Below are positions 1-6,852 of a stretch of DNA of 10,432 bases, piece after piece (position 1 is the stretch's first letter; each line of letters opens with the position of its first letter). The notes beneath the pieces were generated by a model, which was given only the letters and a program-made list of their open reading frames with translations, did no database searches and was not told the origin of the DNA. Position numbers and translations under genes: made by a program. This stretch comes from Gemmatimonadota bacterium (GTDB lineage Bacteria; Gemmatimonadota; Gemmatimonadetes; Longimicrobiales; Gaopeijiaceae): positions 1 to 10,432 of the forward strand of contig JAHHMJ010000401.1 in NCBI GenBank assembly GCA_018678395.1, in the 5' to 3' direction.

Positions 1-95
1 GGATGGACGAGCACGATGCGCCCGAGCTGCGGAAGGGTCAAGCATTCAGCGCCGATGTTCCGAGCGCGCGCGGGCGCAGGTCGGCCCGCCCACCA

Positions 96-464
96 TCAGT
101 TCCGCCTTCGCGACCGATGCAACACCCACCCGTACAGGGCCACGTTGAGCACCAGCAGGCCCACGCCCAATACGACCTGGATCTCACGGGTCAGCCCCGC
201 GGGATACACGAAGCCGGTCACGTAGCGCTCGATGAATCCACCGGTGTATCCCACCTCTCCTCCGATGCGGCGGAGGTGGTTCTCCAACGGCGTCAGGGGG
301 CAGACCCAGCCCTGGAACTCGATCAGGGCGCCCCATGCCACGGCGGGGATGTGGACCCATCGGATTCGGGGCCAACGAAGGGCGAGGAGGGCGCCGCCGA
401 CCACGAAGACCAGCCAGAGTCCGTGGACGAGAACGAGTCCGTCGGCAAGCAGACGATGGAGCAC
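96..464 (-). CDS. DUF2784 family small integral membrane protein
   Basis: A 122-aa membrane protein of unknown function that matches the DUF2784 pattern. Hydrophobic segments lie at about residues 8-28, 38-52 and 95-115, with an Arg-rich C-terminus (HRSRRRN). The family hallmark is the central polar stretch: GWVCPLTPLEN (52-62), then GYTGGFIERY (72-81), then YPAGLTREIQ (87-96). The length is normal for the family. The start is GTG (VLHRLLADG), in register with the usual family start (M-x-x-x-LLAD), and a G-rich GGGGGG lies about 7 nt upstream. It is transcribed divergently from the antiporter at 697 across a 232-nt gap. Family membership is recognised from the motifs; no biochemical role is established for the family, so none is assigned. 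Confidence 0.85.
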   Translation of the reverse strand: MLHRLLADGLVLVHGLWLVFVVGGALLALRWPRIRWVHIPAVAWGALIEFQGWVCPLTPLENHLRRIGGEVGYTGGFIERYVTGFVYPAGLTREIQVVLGVGLLVLNVALYGWVLHRSRRRN

Positions 465-696
465 CTTCGACCCCCCATGTTACCGGAACAGCGGCGCTGC
501 GTGTGACCCCCGCACTCCCATTCTTGCACGCTCCGGACGTCCCGACCATGTTCGCGCGGTCGTTCAAACCCCGCACGGATATTTCGATGCTTGGCGGCAC
601 ACGCTGGGAACGTGAGGAATCGGTGAGGTCGGTGCCGGATGGCGTCGCTGCCGTCGGGGCGATGGCCGGAGATGTCGTCTCGCCCCCGGGGCACTC
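465..696. other. Intergenic region between divergent DUF2784 and antiporter genes
   Basis: These 232 bases separate two divergent start codons and should hold promoters for both. A slightly AT-richer patch (GGATATTTCG, near 578-587) is the only weak -10-like element seen, with no convincing -35. I see no small gene or clear hairpin. The overlapping open frames are GC-rich shadows. Confidence 0.4.
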
Positions 697-1638
697 GTGA
701 CGTCCCTTCTCTTGTTGTTGTTGGGCCTCGTCGGGCTCTGGCGGGGCACGCTTTGGGCTGTGCGGGGCGCCGTCGAGCTTTCCGAGCGCTACGGCATCTC
801 GCAGGGCTTCGTCGGCCTCGCCATTCTCGCGATCGGCACGGACTTGCCCGAGCTCGTGGTGGCGGTCAGCGCGAGCATCGAGCAGATCCGGGGAACCGAG
901 GCCTCGGGAATGATCGTCGGGTCCGCCCTGGGGAGCGTGGTGGCCCAGGGCACGCTGGTGCTCGGGGTGGCGGGGCTGTTCGGCTATCTGCCGGTGGCGC
1001 GCCGGATGGTGAAGCGGGACGGTACCACGCTGCTGCTGGGTGTCGTGCTCGCTGCAGCCGTAGCCGCGGACGGTCTGATCACGCGGGGCGAGGGGCTGGT
1101 GCTGTTCCTGGTCTACGGGGTGTATTTCGTCGCCCTCTGGCAGGCGGAGTGGTCGGGGGAGGCGGCCGAAGAGGACACTCTGGCAGCCGCGCCGTTCTCG
1201 GCGTCCCGCTCGATCGTACTCGGGGTGGCGGTCGTGCTGGTGTCCGCCCACTTCGTCGTCACCGGCGGTGTCGCGTTGGCCGAGTCCCTCGGGGTCAGTC
1301 AGACGTTGCTCGCGGTCATCCTCGTCGGGCTCGGCACCAGCCTTCCCGAGCTCGCCCTCTCCATTCGCGCCGCCACGGAACGGCGAGCGGCATTGTCCGT
1401 GGGCAACGTGATCGGGAGCAACATCTTCGATCTTCTCGTGCCCATCGGTGTCGGCGCGATGCTCCACCCCCTGCTCGTGGAGCGGACCACCGTGTCGTTC
1501 GACCTGCCCGCCCTCTCGGTGGCCACCGTTCTCCTGCTGGTCCTGCTCCTTCGGAGGCGTGGCCTGCAGCGATGGGAGGCCGTCGTGCTGCTCGGCTTCT
1601 ACCTGGCCTACGCCGGGATCCGGGTCGGACTCGGGTGA
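697..1638 (+). CDS. Calcium/sodium antiporter, CaCA family (YrbG-like)
   Basis: A 313-aa polytopic inner-membrane exchanger, of the length expected for bacterial CaCA antiporters (about 10 TM helices in two inverted halves). The second half carries the full alpha-2 repeat: GTSLPE (213-218) followed by GNVIGSNIFD (236-245), including the Ser, Glu, Asn and Asp that line the ion sites in NCX_Mj. The first half carries a diverged alpha-1 repeat: GTDLPE (47-52) keeps the Glu but has Asp for Ser, and the usual GNxxGSNxxN reads GMIVGSALGS (71-80). An acidic loop (about 151-160) joins the halves, as in the family. The start is GTG at 697, immediately before the first hydrophobic helix; no in-frame ATG lies between it and the upstream TGA at 613, and the Shine-Dalgarno is weak. 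It likely moves Ca2+ or another divalent cation against Na+ or H+, but the altered alpha-1 site makes the ion uncertain. It is convergent with the acyl-CoA dehydrogenase. Confidence 0.85.
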   Translation: MTSLLLLLLGLVGLWRGTLWAVRGAVELSERYGISQGFVGLAILAIGTDLPELVVAVSASIEQIRGTEASGMIVGSALGSVVAQGTLVLGVAGLFGYLPVARRMVKRDGTTLLLGVVLAAAVAADGLITRGEGLVLFLVYGVYFVALWQAEWSGEAAEEDTLAAAPFSASRSIVLGVAVVLVSAHFVVTGGVALAESLGVSQTLLAVILVGLGTSLPELALSIRAATERRAALSVGNVIGSNIFDLLVPIGVGAMLHPLLVERTTVSFDLPALSVATVLLLVLLLRRRGLQRWEAVVLLGFYLAYAGIRVGLG

Positions 1639-1714
1639 GCCGGCCTGGCCTGCGGCGCGGTGTGGACGTCGCCGCCGAGGATGCGGAGCCGCCGCGCGTG
1701 GTACCCGGTCGGGA

Positions 1715-2857
1715 TCAGAATCCCATCGAGCGACCGATCAACTCCTTCATGATCTCGTTGGTGCCCCCGCCGATGGGGGTCCAGCGCATGTCGAGCCAGG
1801 CCTGAGCGATGGGGTACTCGGTCATGTAGCCGTACCCGCCGTGCAGCTGGACACACCGGTCGATCACGCGCTGCTGCAGGGCCGTGGTCCACCACTTGGC
1901 CATGGCCACCTCGGGCGCCTTGAGGCCACCCTCGTTCCACTCCGTCACGCAGCGGTCCACGAACGTTTGCGCGATCGTGAGCTCCGTCTCCATCTCGGCG
2001 AGGGCGAAACGCGAGTTCTGGAACTTGCCGATGGGCTGCCCGAAGGCGTGGCGCTCCTTGCAGTAGTCGATGGTCCAATCGAGGGCAGCCCGAGCCGAGG
2101 CCACCGCCCCGACGGAGATGAGGAGCCGCTCCTGATCGAGCTCCCTGGCCATCAGGAACGCGCCCTGGCCGGGCTTGCCGATCATGTTCTCTTTCGGCAC
2201 GGACACCTCGTCCAGGAACACCTCTGCGGTGTCCTGAGCATGCCAGCCCACCTTGGCGAGGGGAGTCCCGACGGTGACGCCGGGCGTCCGAGGGTCCACG
2301 GCCAGGACCGACACCCCGAACGCCTTCTTCTCGGGATCGGTCGCGCAGGAAATCAGGATGAGGTCGGCGCTCACCGCGTTGCTGACGAAGGACTTGCTGC
2401 CCGTGACGACGTAGTGGTCGCCCGCGTCGACCGCCGTGGTCTGAACCGAACTGAGGTCGCTGCCCGCCCCGGGCTCGGTCATGCCGACGGCGAGGATGGT
2501 CTCGCCGGAGACCATGCCGGGCACCCACCGACCCCTCTGCTCGTCGGTCCCGTACTTGAGGATGTAGGGCGCGACGATGGTGCTGTGGATGCCGAATCCC
2601 GGCCCGGTGCAGTTCGCCCGGTGGAGCTCTTCGGCGAGGATCATCGGGTAGCGGAAATCCTCCACCCCGGCCCCGCCGAACTCCTCCGGTGCGGCCATGC
2701 AGAGCAGGCCCTGGACACCAGCTTTCAGCCAGGCATCCCGCGGTACGATACCGTCGGCGATCCACTGGTCGTGGTGCGGGCGGATCTCCCGCTCGATGAA
2801 GCCCCGAACGGATTCGCGGAAGTGGTCGTGCTCGGGCGTGAAGAGGGTCCGTTTCAT
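1715..2857 (-). CDS. Acyl-CoA dehydrogenase (long-chain/isovaleryl type)
   Basis: A 380-aa flavoenzyme that oxidises an acyl-CoA to the trans-2-enoyl-CoA and passes electrons to ETF; cytoplasmic, in fatty-acid or branched-chain acid breakdown. The sequence has the family order: N-terminal helical domain (FTPEHDHFRESVRGF), FGGAGVEDF (60-68), the FAD-binding signature MTEPGAGSDLSS (126-137), the GSKSFVSNA strand (153-161), KERHAFGQPIGKFQ (267-280) and the C-terminal signature QLHGGYGYMTE (337-347) with GGGTNEIMKELIGRS (363-377). The usual catalytic Glu of the medium/short-chain enzymes (YEGT) is Gly here (GGGT), while Glu243 in DQERLLI occupies the long-chain/isovaleryl catalytic position, so the enzyme should be active. 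ATG 2857 is chosen because MKRTLFTPEHDHF matches the usual family start; a GTG at 2917 would add 20 low-complexity residues. The upstream gene is the ATP-grasp ligase, 157 nt away. The acyl chain preference is not readable. Confidence 0.93.
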   Translation of the reverse strand: MKRTLFTPEHDHFRESVRGFIEREIRPHHDQWIADGIVPRDAWLKAGVQGLLCMAAPEEFGGAGVEDFRYPMILAEELHRANCTGPGFGIHSTIVAPYILKYGTDEQRGRWVPGMVSGETILAVGMTEPGAGSDLSSVQTTAVDAGDHYVVTGSKSFVSNAVSADLILISCATDPEKKAFGVSVLAVDPRTPGVTVGTPLAKVGWHAQDTAEVFLDEVSVPKENMIGKPGQGAFLMARELDQERLLISVGAVASARAALDWTIDYCKERHAFGQPIGKFQNSRFALAEMETELTIAQTFVDRCVTEWNEGGLKAPEVAMAKWWTTALQQRVIDRCVQLHGGYGYMTEYPIAQAWLDMRWTPIGGGTNEIMKELIGRSMGF

Positions 2858-3014
2858 GCGCTCGGTGTGCTCGTGTCCTGATGAGGTCTCGCCGGCGCCC
2901 ACGAAGGGCGCGGGCACCCGTCGATTCTGGCCCTGAAGTCTCGGCCGGTCGGGCGGGGATCACAGGATCCTAGACGTGTCGCGGCCCGGTGGCCACACGA
3001 GGACCCGGCGGAGG
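2858..3014 (-). promoter_or_regulatory. Gap upstream of acyl-CoA dehydrogenase with a weak promoter-like element
   Basis: This is the 157-nt gap between the ATP-grasp stop and the acyl-CoA dehydrogenase start. On the minus strand, TAGGAT (plus coordinates 2967-2972) sits 17 nt after TGGCCA (2990-2995), each matching the sigma70 consensus at 4 of 6 positions. This would give a leader of about 100 nt. The match is weak, but the gap suggests the dehydrogenase may have its own promoter rather than depending wholly on the upstream pair. Confidence 0.22.
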
Positions 3015-4562
3015 TCACCCGGCGGGGGACCGACGATCCCTCGGCCCTCGCCGGGGGTGGAGCCGCGGCTGGAAGGGACCGCGGGGATGAAGCCGCTGAC
3101 GACGGTTCACGTCGTTGAGGTAGCGAGCAAGCTCAACGCGGGCCTCCTCGATGCTGCCGCCGATCCAGAGTGCCATGAATCCGGTGCCGGTTTCGCGGGG
3201 GCCCGGGCTCAGCAGGACGAGTCCCCGCCCGACGTCGCGGTCGAACAGGCGGGAGCGAGCATCCCGAAGCAGTTCGCCGAAGTGCTGTCCGCCCTCCGGA
3301 AAGAGTCCTCCCACGGTCACGAAGGGCCGGTGGGCCCAGTTGCCGGTGAGGCGGTTCACGAGCGTCATCGGAATCGAGGTGCCTCCCCAGCGCCCGTTGC
3401 ACTCCACCCAGTGCAGATCCGCCGAGTCGAACGCGTCACCGATGAGGATGGTGTCCAGCGAGCAGCGCCCGTACCAGCCGAGGTGCTGGAAGAGGAGCAG
3501 GATGCGCGCGCCCTCGGCGGCGATCCGATCCTGAATACCCTTGGGAAGGGAGGTCGGAGCACATCCGACGAAGCGTCCCGTGGGACCCGTGACGGACTGA
3601 TCGAAGACCCCTTCGAGAATCGGAGGGCCCTCGTCCGGGTGGGGGATCCATCCCTGCAGCGACGGGCTCCTCAAGACCGAGTCCTCCCACACCGAGACGA
3701 GGGTCGGGAAGGGTTCGGTCCAGCCGAGCCCCAGGAAGATCTCGCGCAGGTGGGCCCGAAGATCGCGGAGTGAGGTGAAGGCGAGGATCTCCTTCGAATC
3801 GAGGACCAGGTTGCCGGCGGATCCCGCCGCGCTGGGCAGCTTGATGCCGACTCTGCCGTTCCTGTGAGCGAGGCGCCGAACCCGATCGGCCAGGTGCGCC
3901 CAGCTCGAGGCGGAGGTCGTGGGGGGGAGCGCGCGATTCCCCAGGAGCCGAGCCACCCAGGTCGAGAACCAGATCTTGTTGTTGACCGCGGCGGCGAGGT
4001 TCGGCGGCGGCGCGCCCACGTGCACGGGAACCCCGGCCAACCGATGGATGCGACTCGCCAGCGCCCACACGCCCCCGGTGGCCTGGTAGGGAACGACGTT
4101 CAGGCCACCCGCGATTCCGGCCAGCCGGGCCACGCGTCGGCACAACGTCTCGTCCTGCAGGACCCGGACCGCCAGCCGCCCCCGGTGCCGCCAGCTCGAG
4201 GGCACCAGCACCTCCACTCGCCCCAGCCCGAGGTCGTCGCGGCAGTAGCGCACGAAATCCGATGACGGCCGGGCGATGACCGCCATGTCGTCGTCCCGCG
4301 CCAGGAGCAGGGCGCGGTGCTCCCGCATGACGGGACTGCCCCCCTGCAGAGGCTTGTCGACGGTGTGGATGTGCAGGGTCGGCCAGTCGGCCAACCCCGT
4401 GGTCACACCCGCACCGAAGACCTCCGTCGCGTCGAGGCCGGGATCGGCGCGGCGGATCTCCGCGGCGAGGGCTTCGATCTCCGCCCTTTCACCCGGCGAC
4501 GGAGAGCAGGCGAAGCGCCCGATGATGGGGTGCGGTCCGAAGCGGTGCGGTCCCTCGGCCAT
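3015..4562 (-). CDS. ATP-grasp ligase, PGM1-like (pre-ATP-grasp plus ATP-grasp)
   Basis: A 515-aa cytoplasmic enzyme expected to activate a carboxylate as an acyl-phosphate with ATP and join it to an amine. Residues about 1-180 look like a pre-ATP-grasp domain. The ATP-grasp signs follow: NNKIWFS (194-200, the NDKxxF-type helix), Lys241 in GIKLPSAAGSAGN (nucleotide lysine and Gly-rich loop), Glu317 in the PILEGVF strand, Asp370 in GRCSLD, and the metal-binding ECNGRWGGTSIP (387-398; Glu387, Asn389, Arg391). A C-terminal segment, about 444-484, resembles the PGM1 C-terminal domain. The pheganomycin ligase PGM1 is the known model for this architecture and makes peptide bonds. ATG 4562 has a very strong Shine-Dalgarno (GGGGAGGAGGGG) lying inside the last codons of the M20 gene, whose stop is 6 nt away, so the two are probably translationally coupled. 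The last 30 or so residues are Arg/Pro-rich and look unlike a folded domain. Substrate unknown; circular or tubulin-ligase-type ATP-grasp alternatives fit less well. Confidence 0.72.
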   Translation of the reverse strand: MAEGPHRFGPHPIIGRFACSPSPGERAEIEALAAEIRRADPGLDATEVFGAGVTTGLADWPTLHIHTVDKPLQGGSPVMREHRALLLARDDDMAVIARPSSDFVRYCRDDLGLGRVEVLVPSSWRHRGRLAVRVLQDETLCRRVARLAGIAGGLNVVPYQATGGVWALASRIHRLAGVPVHVGAPPPNLAAAVNNKIWFSTWVARLLGNRALPPTTSASSWAHLADRVRRLAHRNGRVGIKLPSAAGSAGNLVLDSKEILAFTSLRDLRAHLREIFLGLGWTEPFPTLVSVWEDSVLRSPSLQGWIPHPDEGPPILEGVFDQSVTGPTGRFVGCAPTSLPKGIQDRIAAEGARILLLFQHLGWYGRCSLDTILIGDAFDSADLHWVECNGRWGGTSIPMTLVNRLTGNWAHRPFVTVGGLFPEGGQHFGELLRDARSRLFDRDVGRGLVLLSPGPRETGTGFMALWIGGSIEEARVELARYLNDVNRRQRLHPRGPFQPRLHPRRGPRDRRSPAG

Positions 4563-4568
4563 GGCGCC

Positions 4569-5747
4569 TCACCCCTCCTCCCCGATCCGGGAGATGGCGT
4601 GGCGAACCACGGTGTCGAAGTAGCGGGCCCCGATCGGCAGTACCGACTCGTCGACGGTGAAGTGGGGGCTGTGCAGGGGGATGTAGTGATCATCGCTTCC
4701 GCGGGTCCCGAAGCGTACGTAGCATCCGGGAATCCTCTGCAGGAGGAAGCCGAAGTCCTCGGATCCCATGCTCGGATACTCCTGAACCACGATGTGCTCG
4801 CGCCCGATCACCTCGGCGGCTGCAGCGGCTGCGACCTCCGCTTCGCGGTCCGAGTTGACGACCGGCGGGTACCCGGACCGGATGTCCACCGAGACCTCGG
4901 CCCGGTGAAGCTCCGCGGCCGCGCGGCAGAGCCGCTCGAGACCCCGGTGGATGTGCTCGCGCACCTCGGGCAGGGTGGTCCGGATGGTCCCCTCGAGGAC
5001 GGCCTCTTCGGCGATGACGTTGGACGCCGTGCCCGCCTCGATGCGACCGATGGTCACCACCGACGGGTGGACCGGGTCGATCTCCCGGGTGACGAGCGAT
5101 TGGAGGCTGCCGATGAGCATCCCCACCACGATCACGGCGTCCACGGCTTCATGCGGGCGGGCGCCATGCCCCCCCTCGCCGCACACGCGGATGCGGAAGC
5201 CGTCGGAATGCGCCGTGACCGTGCCCCGGGTCACCATGATCTCGCCCAGGCGGTAGTGATGGGTCACGTGGCCGGCGAAGATCGCATCCACGTCGTCGAG
5301 GGCTCCCGACTCCAGGGGAACCCGGGCGCCCCCGCCGCGCTCCTCCGCGGGCTGGAACAGGTAGACGACGGTGCCCGGCGGCGGATCGTCGCAGTGACGG
5401 GCGGCGGCTCCCAGGACCATGGCCATGTGGGCGTCGTGCCCGCAGGCGTGCATGCGGCCCTCGATCTCCGAGGCGAACGGAAGGCCCGTCTTCTCGATCG
5501 CCGGCAGCGCATCCATCTCTGCGCGCAACGCGACGACCGGGCTTCCCGGTGGGCCGGGCAGTCGACCGACTACGGCGGAGCCCACCCCGTCGTAGCGATA
5601 GTCGATCCCGAGACGCTCCAGTTCGCCGATGACGGTGCGCGCCGTCTCCGCTTCTTCGAAGGCGAGCTCGGGGCGACGGTGGAAGGTCCGACGCAGGTCG
5701 ACCATGCGCCGTGTCGCATCGCTCCTGGGCAGTTCCAGGGTACGCAT
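4569..5747 (-). CDS. M20 family amidohydrolase / metallopeptidase (M20D-like)
   Basis: A 392-aa metal-dependent hydrolase of N-acyl-amino acids, hippurate-like amides or small peptides; no signal peptide, so cytoplasmic. Metal-ligand motifs are in order: Asp79 in RAEMDALP (75-82; the family usually has RADMD), Cys102/His104 in MHACGHDAHM (99-108), QPAEE (132-136), His160 in the AGHVTHH segment and His359 in LHSPHF (358-363). The lid/dimerisation domain carries GGHGARPHEAVDAV (192-205) and SNVIAEEA (242-249), both typical of the M20D aminoacylase/hippurate hydrolase group. Length is normal. ATG 5747 is preferred because CGGAG lies about 7 nt upstream; a GTG at 5807 would add 20 Gly/Arg-rich residues. 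It ends 6 nt before the ATP-grasp gene, pointing to a shared substrate pathway, for example trimming an acyl group before or after ligation. That link is inferred from gene order only. Confidence 0.92.
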   Translation of the reverse strand: MRTLELPRSDATRRMVDLRRTFHRRPELAFEEAETARTVIGELERLGIDYRYDGVGSAVVGRLPGPPGSPVVALRAEMDALPAIEKTGLPFASEIEGRMHACGHDAHMAMVLGAAARHCDDPPPGTVVYLFQPAEERGGGARVPLESGALDDVDAIFAGHVTHHYRLGEIMVTRGTVTAHSDGFRIRVCGEGGHGARPHEAVDAVIVVGMLIGSLQSLVTREIDPVHPSVVTIGRIEAGTASNVIAEEAVLEGTIRTTLPEVREHIHRGLERLCRAAAELHRAEVSVDIRSGYPPVVNSDREAEVAAAAAAEVIGREHIVVQEYPSMGSEDFGFLLQRIPGCYVRFGTRGSDDHYIPLHSPHFTVDESVLPIGARYFDTVVRHAISRIGEEG

Positions 5748-5825
5748 CACGAACTCCGGGCCACGGAGGACTTCCCGGCCCCCCCGGCCGGGTCTTCCGG
5801 CGCTCACCTGCCGCCGGACCGCAGC

Positions 5826-5865
5826 CTTTCTGAATATACCACCGGAGGGTGCCGGGTGGGGGCGG
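5826..5865 (-). promoter_or_regulatory. Possible -10 element upstream of the M20/ATP-grasp pair
   Basis: In the 118-nt gap between DUF2834 and the M20 gene, the only AT-rich island reads TATATT on the minus strand (plus 5833-5838), a 5 of 6 match to a -10 box. The implied leader is about 80 nt. The -35 position (5856-5861) is G/C-only and does not match, so this is a weak call. Confidence 0.3.
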
Positions 5866-6177
5866 CTACGGGGCCGGGGCGGACGCGCGTTCCCGTTCGC
5901 GAGCGTACAGGTAGGCCGGGAGGGCGCAGGAGAGGCCGATACACAGGTTGAGCGCCACGAAGATCCACAGGCGCTTCGTCTTGCTGTGGACGAGCCAGAT
6001 CCAGAAGACGAAGGACGAGATGAGCAGGTCCGAGGTGAGGGTGCTGGCCATGCTGTTCGCGAACATTCCTGAGAGCATGGCGTCGAGGCCGGGACCCTCC
6101 GCCCCGATGTGCGCGATGAAGAAGATGTACGGGACGACGGCCCCGACCAGGGCCAGTCCGAGATAGAGTCGCTTCAT
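5866..6177 (-). CDS. DUF2834 family small membrane protein
   Basis: A 103-aa predicted inner-membrane protein with three hydrophobic segments at about residues 5-25, 46-63 and 70-92. It matches DUF2834: the N-terminal LALVGAVVPYIFF, the central SDLLISSFVFWIW (49-61) and the C-terminal GLSCALPAYLYARE (81-94) are family landmarks, and the length is normal. No function is established for the family. The ATG lies 4 nt after the TGA of the alpha/beta-hydrolase remnant, and its GGAG Shine-Dalgarno falls within that gene's last codons, so it was presumably translated together with the hydrolase when that gene was intact. The C-terminus (RERERASAPAP) is charged and probably cytoplasmic. Confidence 0.83.
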   Translation of the reverse strand: MKRLYLGLALVGAVVPYIFFIAHIGAEGPGLDAMLSGMFANSMASTLTSDLLISSFVFWIWLVHSKTKRLWIFVALNLCIGLSCALPAYLYARERERASAPAP

Positions 6178-6181
6178 TACG

Positions 6182-6629
6182 TCACTCCATTCCCAGGGCC
6201 ATCCGGACCGCCGCGACGACGTGGTCCCACGTGTCTTCGGTCGGCGTGATGAGCTGGAAGTGATTGGATTCGGGGACGGGCAGGATCGTCAGGTCCTCGC
6301 GGGTGCGTCTCACCCGCTCCGTCATGGCCTCGTGCGCTCCGGTGTACAGCACCATCTGCGCAGGCACGAGGTAGAGTGAGGCCGAGATCGGCGGCCTCTC
6401 GATCGGGGACGCCTGCCGGTAGCGAGAGGGGACCGACTCGGGGTCTCCGCCCAGGAGCCGCGCGATGACGGGCTCACCGCAGATCTCCGCGTCGACTCCC
6501 GAGGCGTCCCACGACGCGAGATCGGGAGAGCACGGCGTCCGGCCCGGGACCTTCGTAGGCCGGAATCCGGGCCGCGGCCGGAAGCGCCATGCACCACGCG
6601 AGCAGGGCGATGAACCGGGAACTGCCCAT
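6182..6629 (-). pseudogene. Frameshifted, truncated alpha/beta-hydrolase remnant with a signal-peptide-like start
   Basis: The longer frame, ending at 6182, reads as the C-terminal part of an alpha/beta hydrolase of the BD-FAE/prolyl-oligopeptidase-like type: EICGEPVIARLLGGDPESVP, YRQASPIERPP, then ESNHFQLITP holding the probable catalytic His. A second minus frame starts at ATG 6629 behind a good Shine-Dalgarno (AAGGTGAG) and encodes MGSSR, a hydrophobic stretch (FIALLAWCMALPAAA), then RIPAYEGPGPDAVLS. Removing one base from the GGG at 6524-6526 joins the two (AVLS to DLASWDASG) as a 148-residue reading. Even joined, the nucleophile elbow (GxSxG) is absent and the Asp position in YTGAHEAM is not Asp, so the product should lack hydrolase activity. 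The hydrophobic start may be a true signal peptide or a remnant of the helix after the nucleophile. Sequencing error could explain the shift but not the missing core. It lies just upstream of DUF2834. Confidence 0.6.
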
Positions 6630-6852
6630 CTCACCTTCTCTGGACGGGGAGGCGATCTTCCGTTTGGGAACGAGGGGCTAGAATGCCGATCGGCAGGCTC
6701 ACCCCGCAACCACGCCTTCAGCAGCCTCCCGTCTTCTTCATCTTCCCGTCGGGAAGTCCCCCCGATGCGGCGTGAGGGGGCCGCTCCCGTCCTGCGGATC
6801 GAGAACGGCCCGGATACGTTGCCTGTCCAGCCCCTCAACAGCGAGGTGAAGA
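6630..6852. promoter_or_regulatory. Divergent intergenic region with a 7-bp inverted repeat
   Basis: These 223 bases separate the hydrolase remnant (minus) from the carboxymuconolactone decarboxylase-like gene (plus). A perfect inverted repeat, CTTCCCG-T-CGGGAAG, lies at 6742-6756, flanked by a CTTC-rich stretch. It could be an operator or a small hairpin. No convincing -10/-35 pair was found, and I see no small gene here. Confidence 0.3.

Noticed and set aside
3..506. 167-aa plus-strand frame at the window edge
   Set aside because: Antisense to the DUF2784 gene and of shadow-like composition. Bases 1-95 hold no feature I can support.
1652..1675. GCGGCG/CGCCGC stem between the convergent antiporter and acyl-CoA dehydrogenase genes
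   Set aside because: A 6-bp GC-only stem with a 12-nt loop is expected by chance at this composition and has no T-tract, so it was not called a terminator.
639..1805. 388-aa plus-strand frame overlapping the antiporter
   Set aside because: Arg/Gly-rich and without hydrophobic helices; the antiporter frame carries the CaCA motifs.
1608..2963. 451-aa minus-strand open frame overlapping the acyl-CoA dehydrogenase
   Set aside because: Arg/Pro/Gly-rich with no domain; it is a shadow of the well-supported dehydrogenase in another frame of the same strand.
4317..5951. 544-aa plus-strand frame opposite the M20 and ATP-grasp genes
   Set aside because: Antisense to two strongly supported genes; rich in His/Asp/Arg/Gly with no family resemblance.
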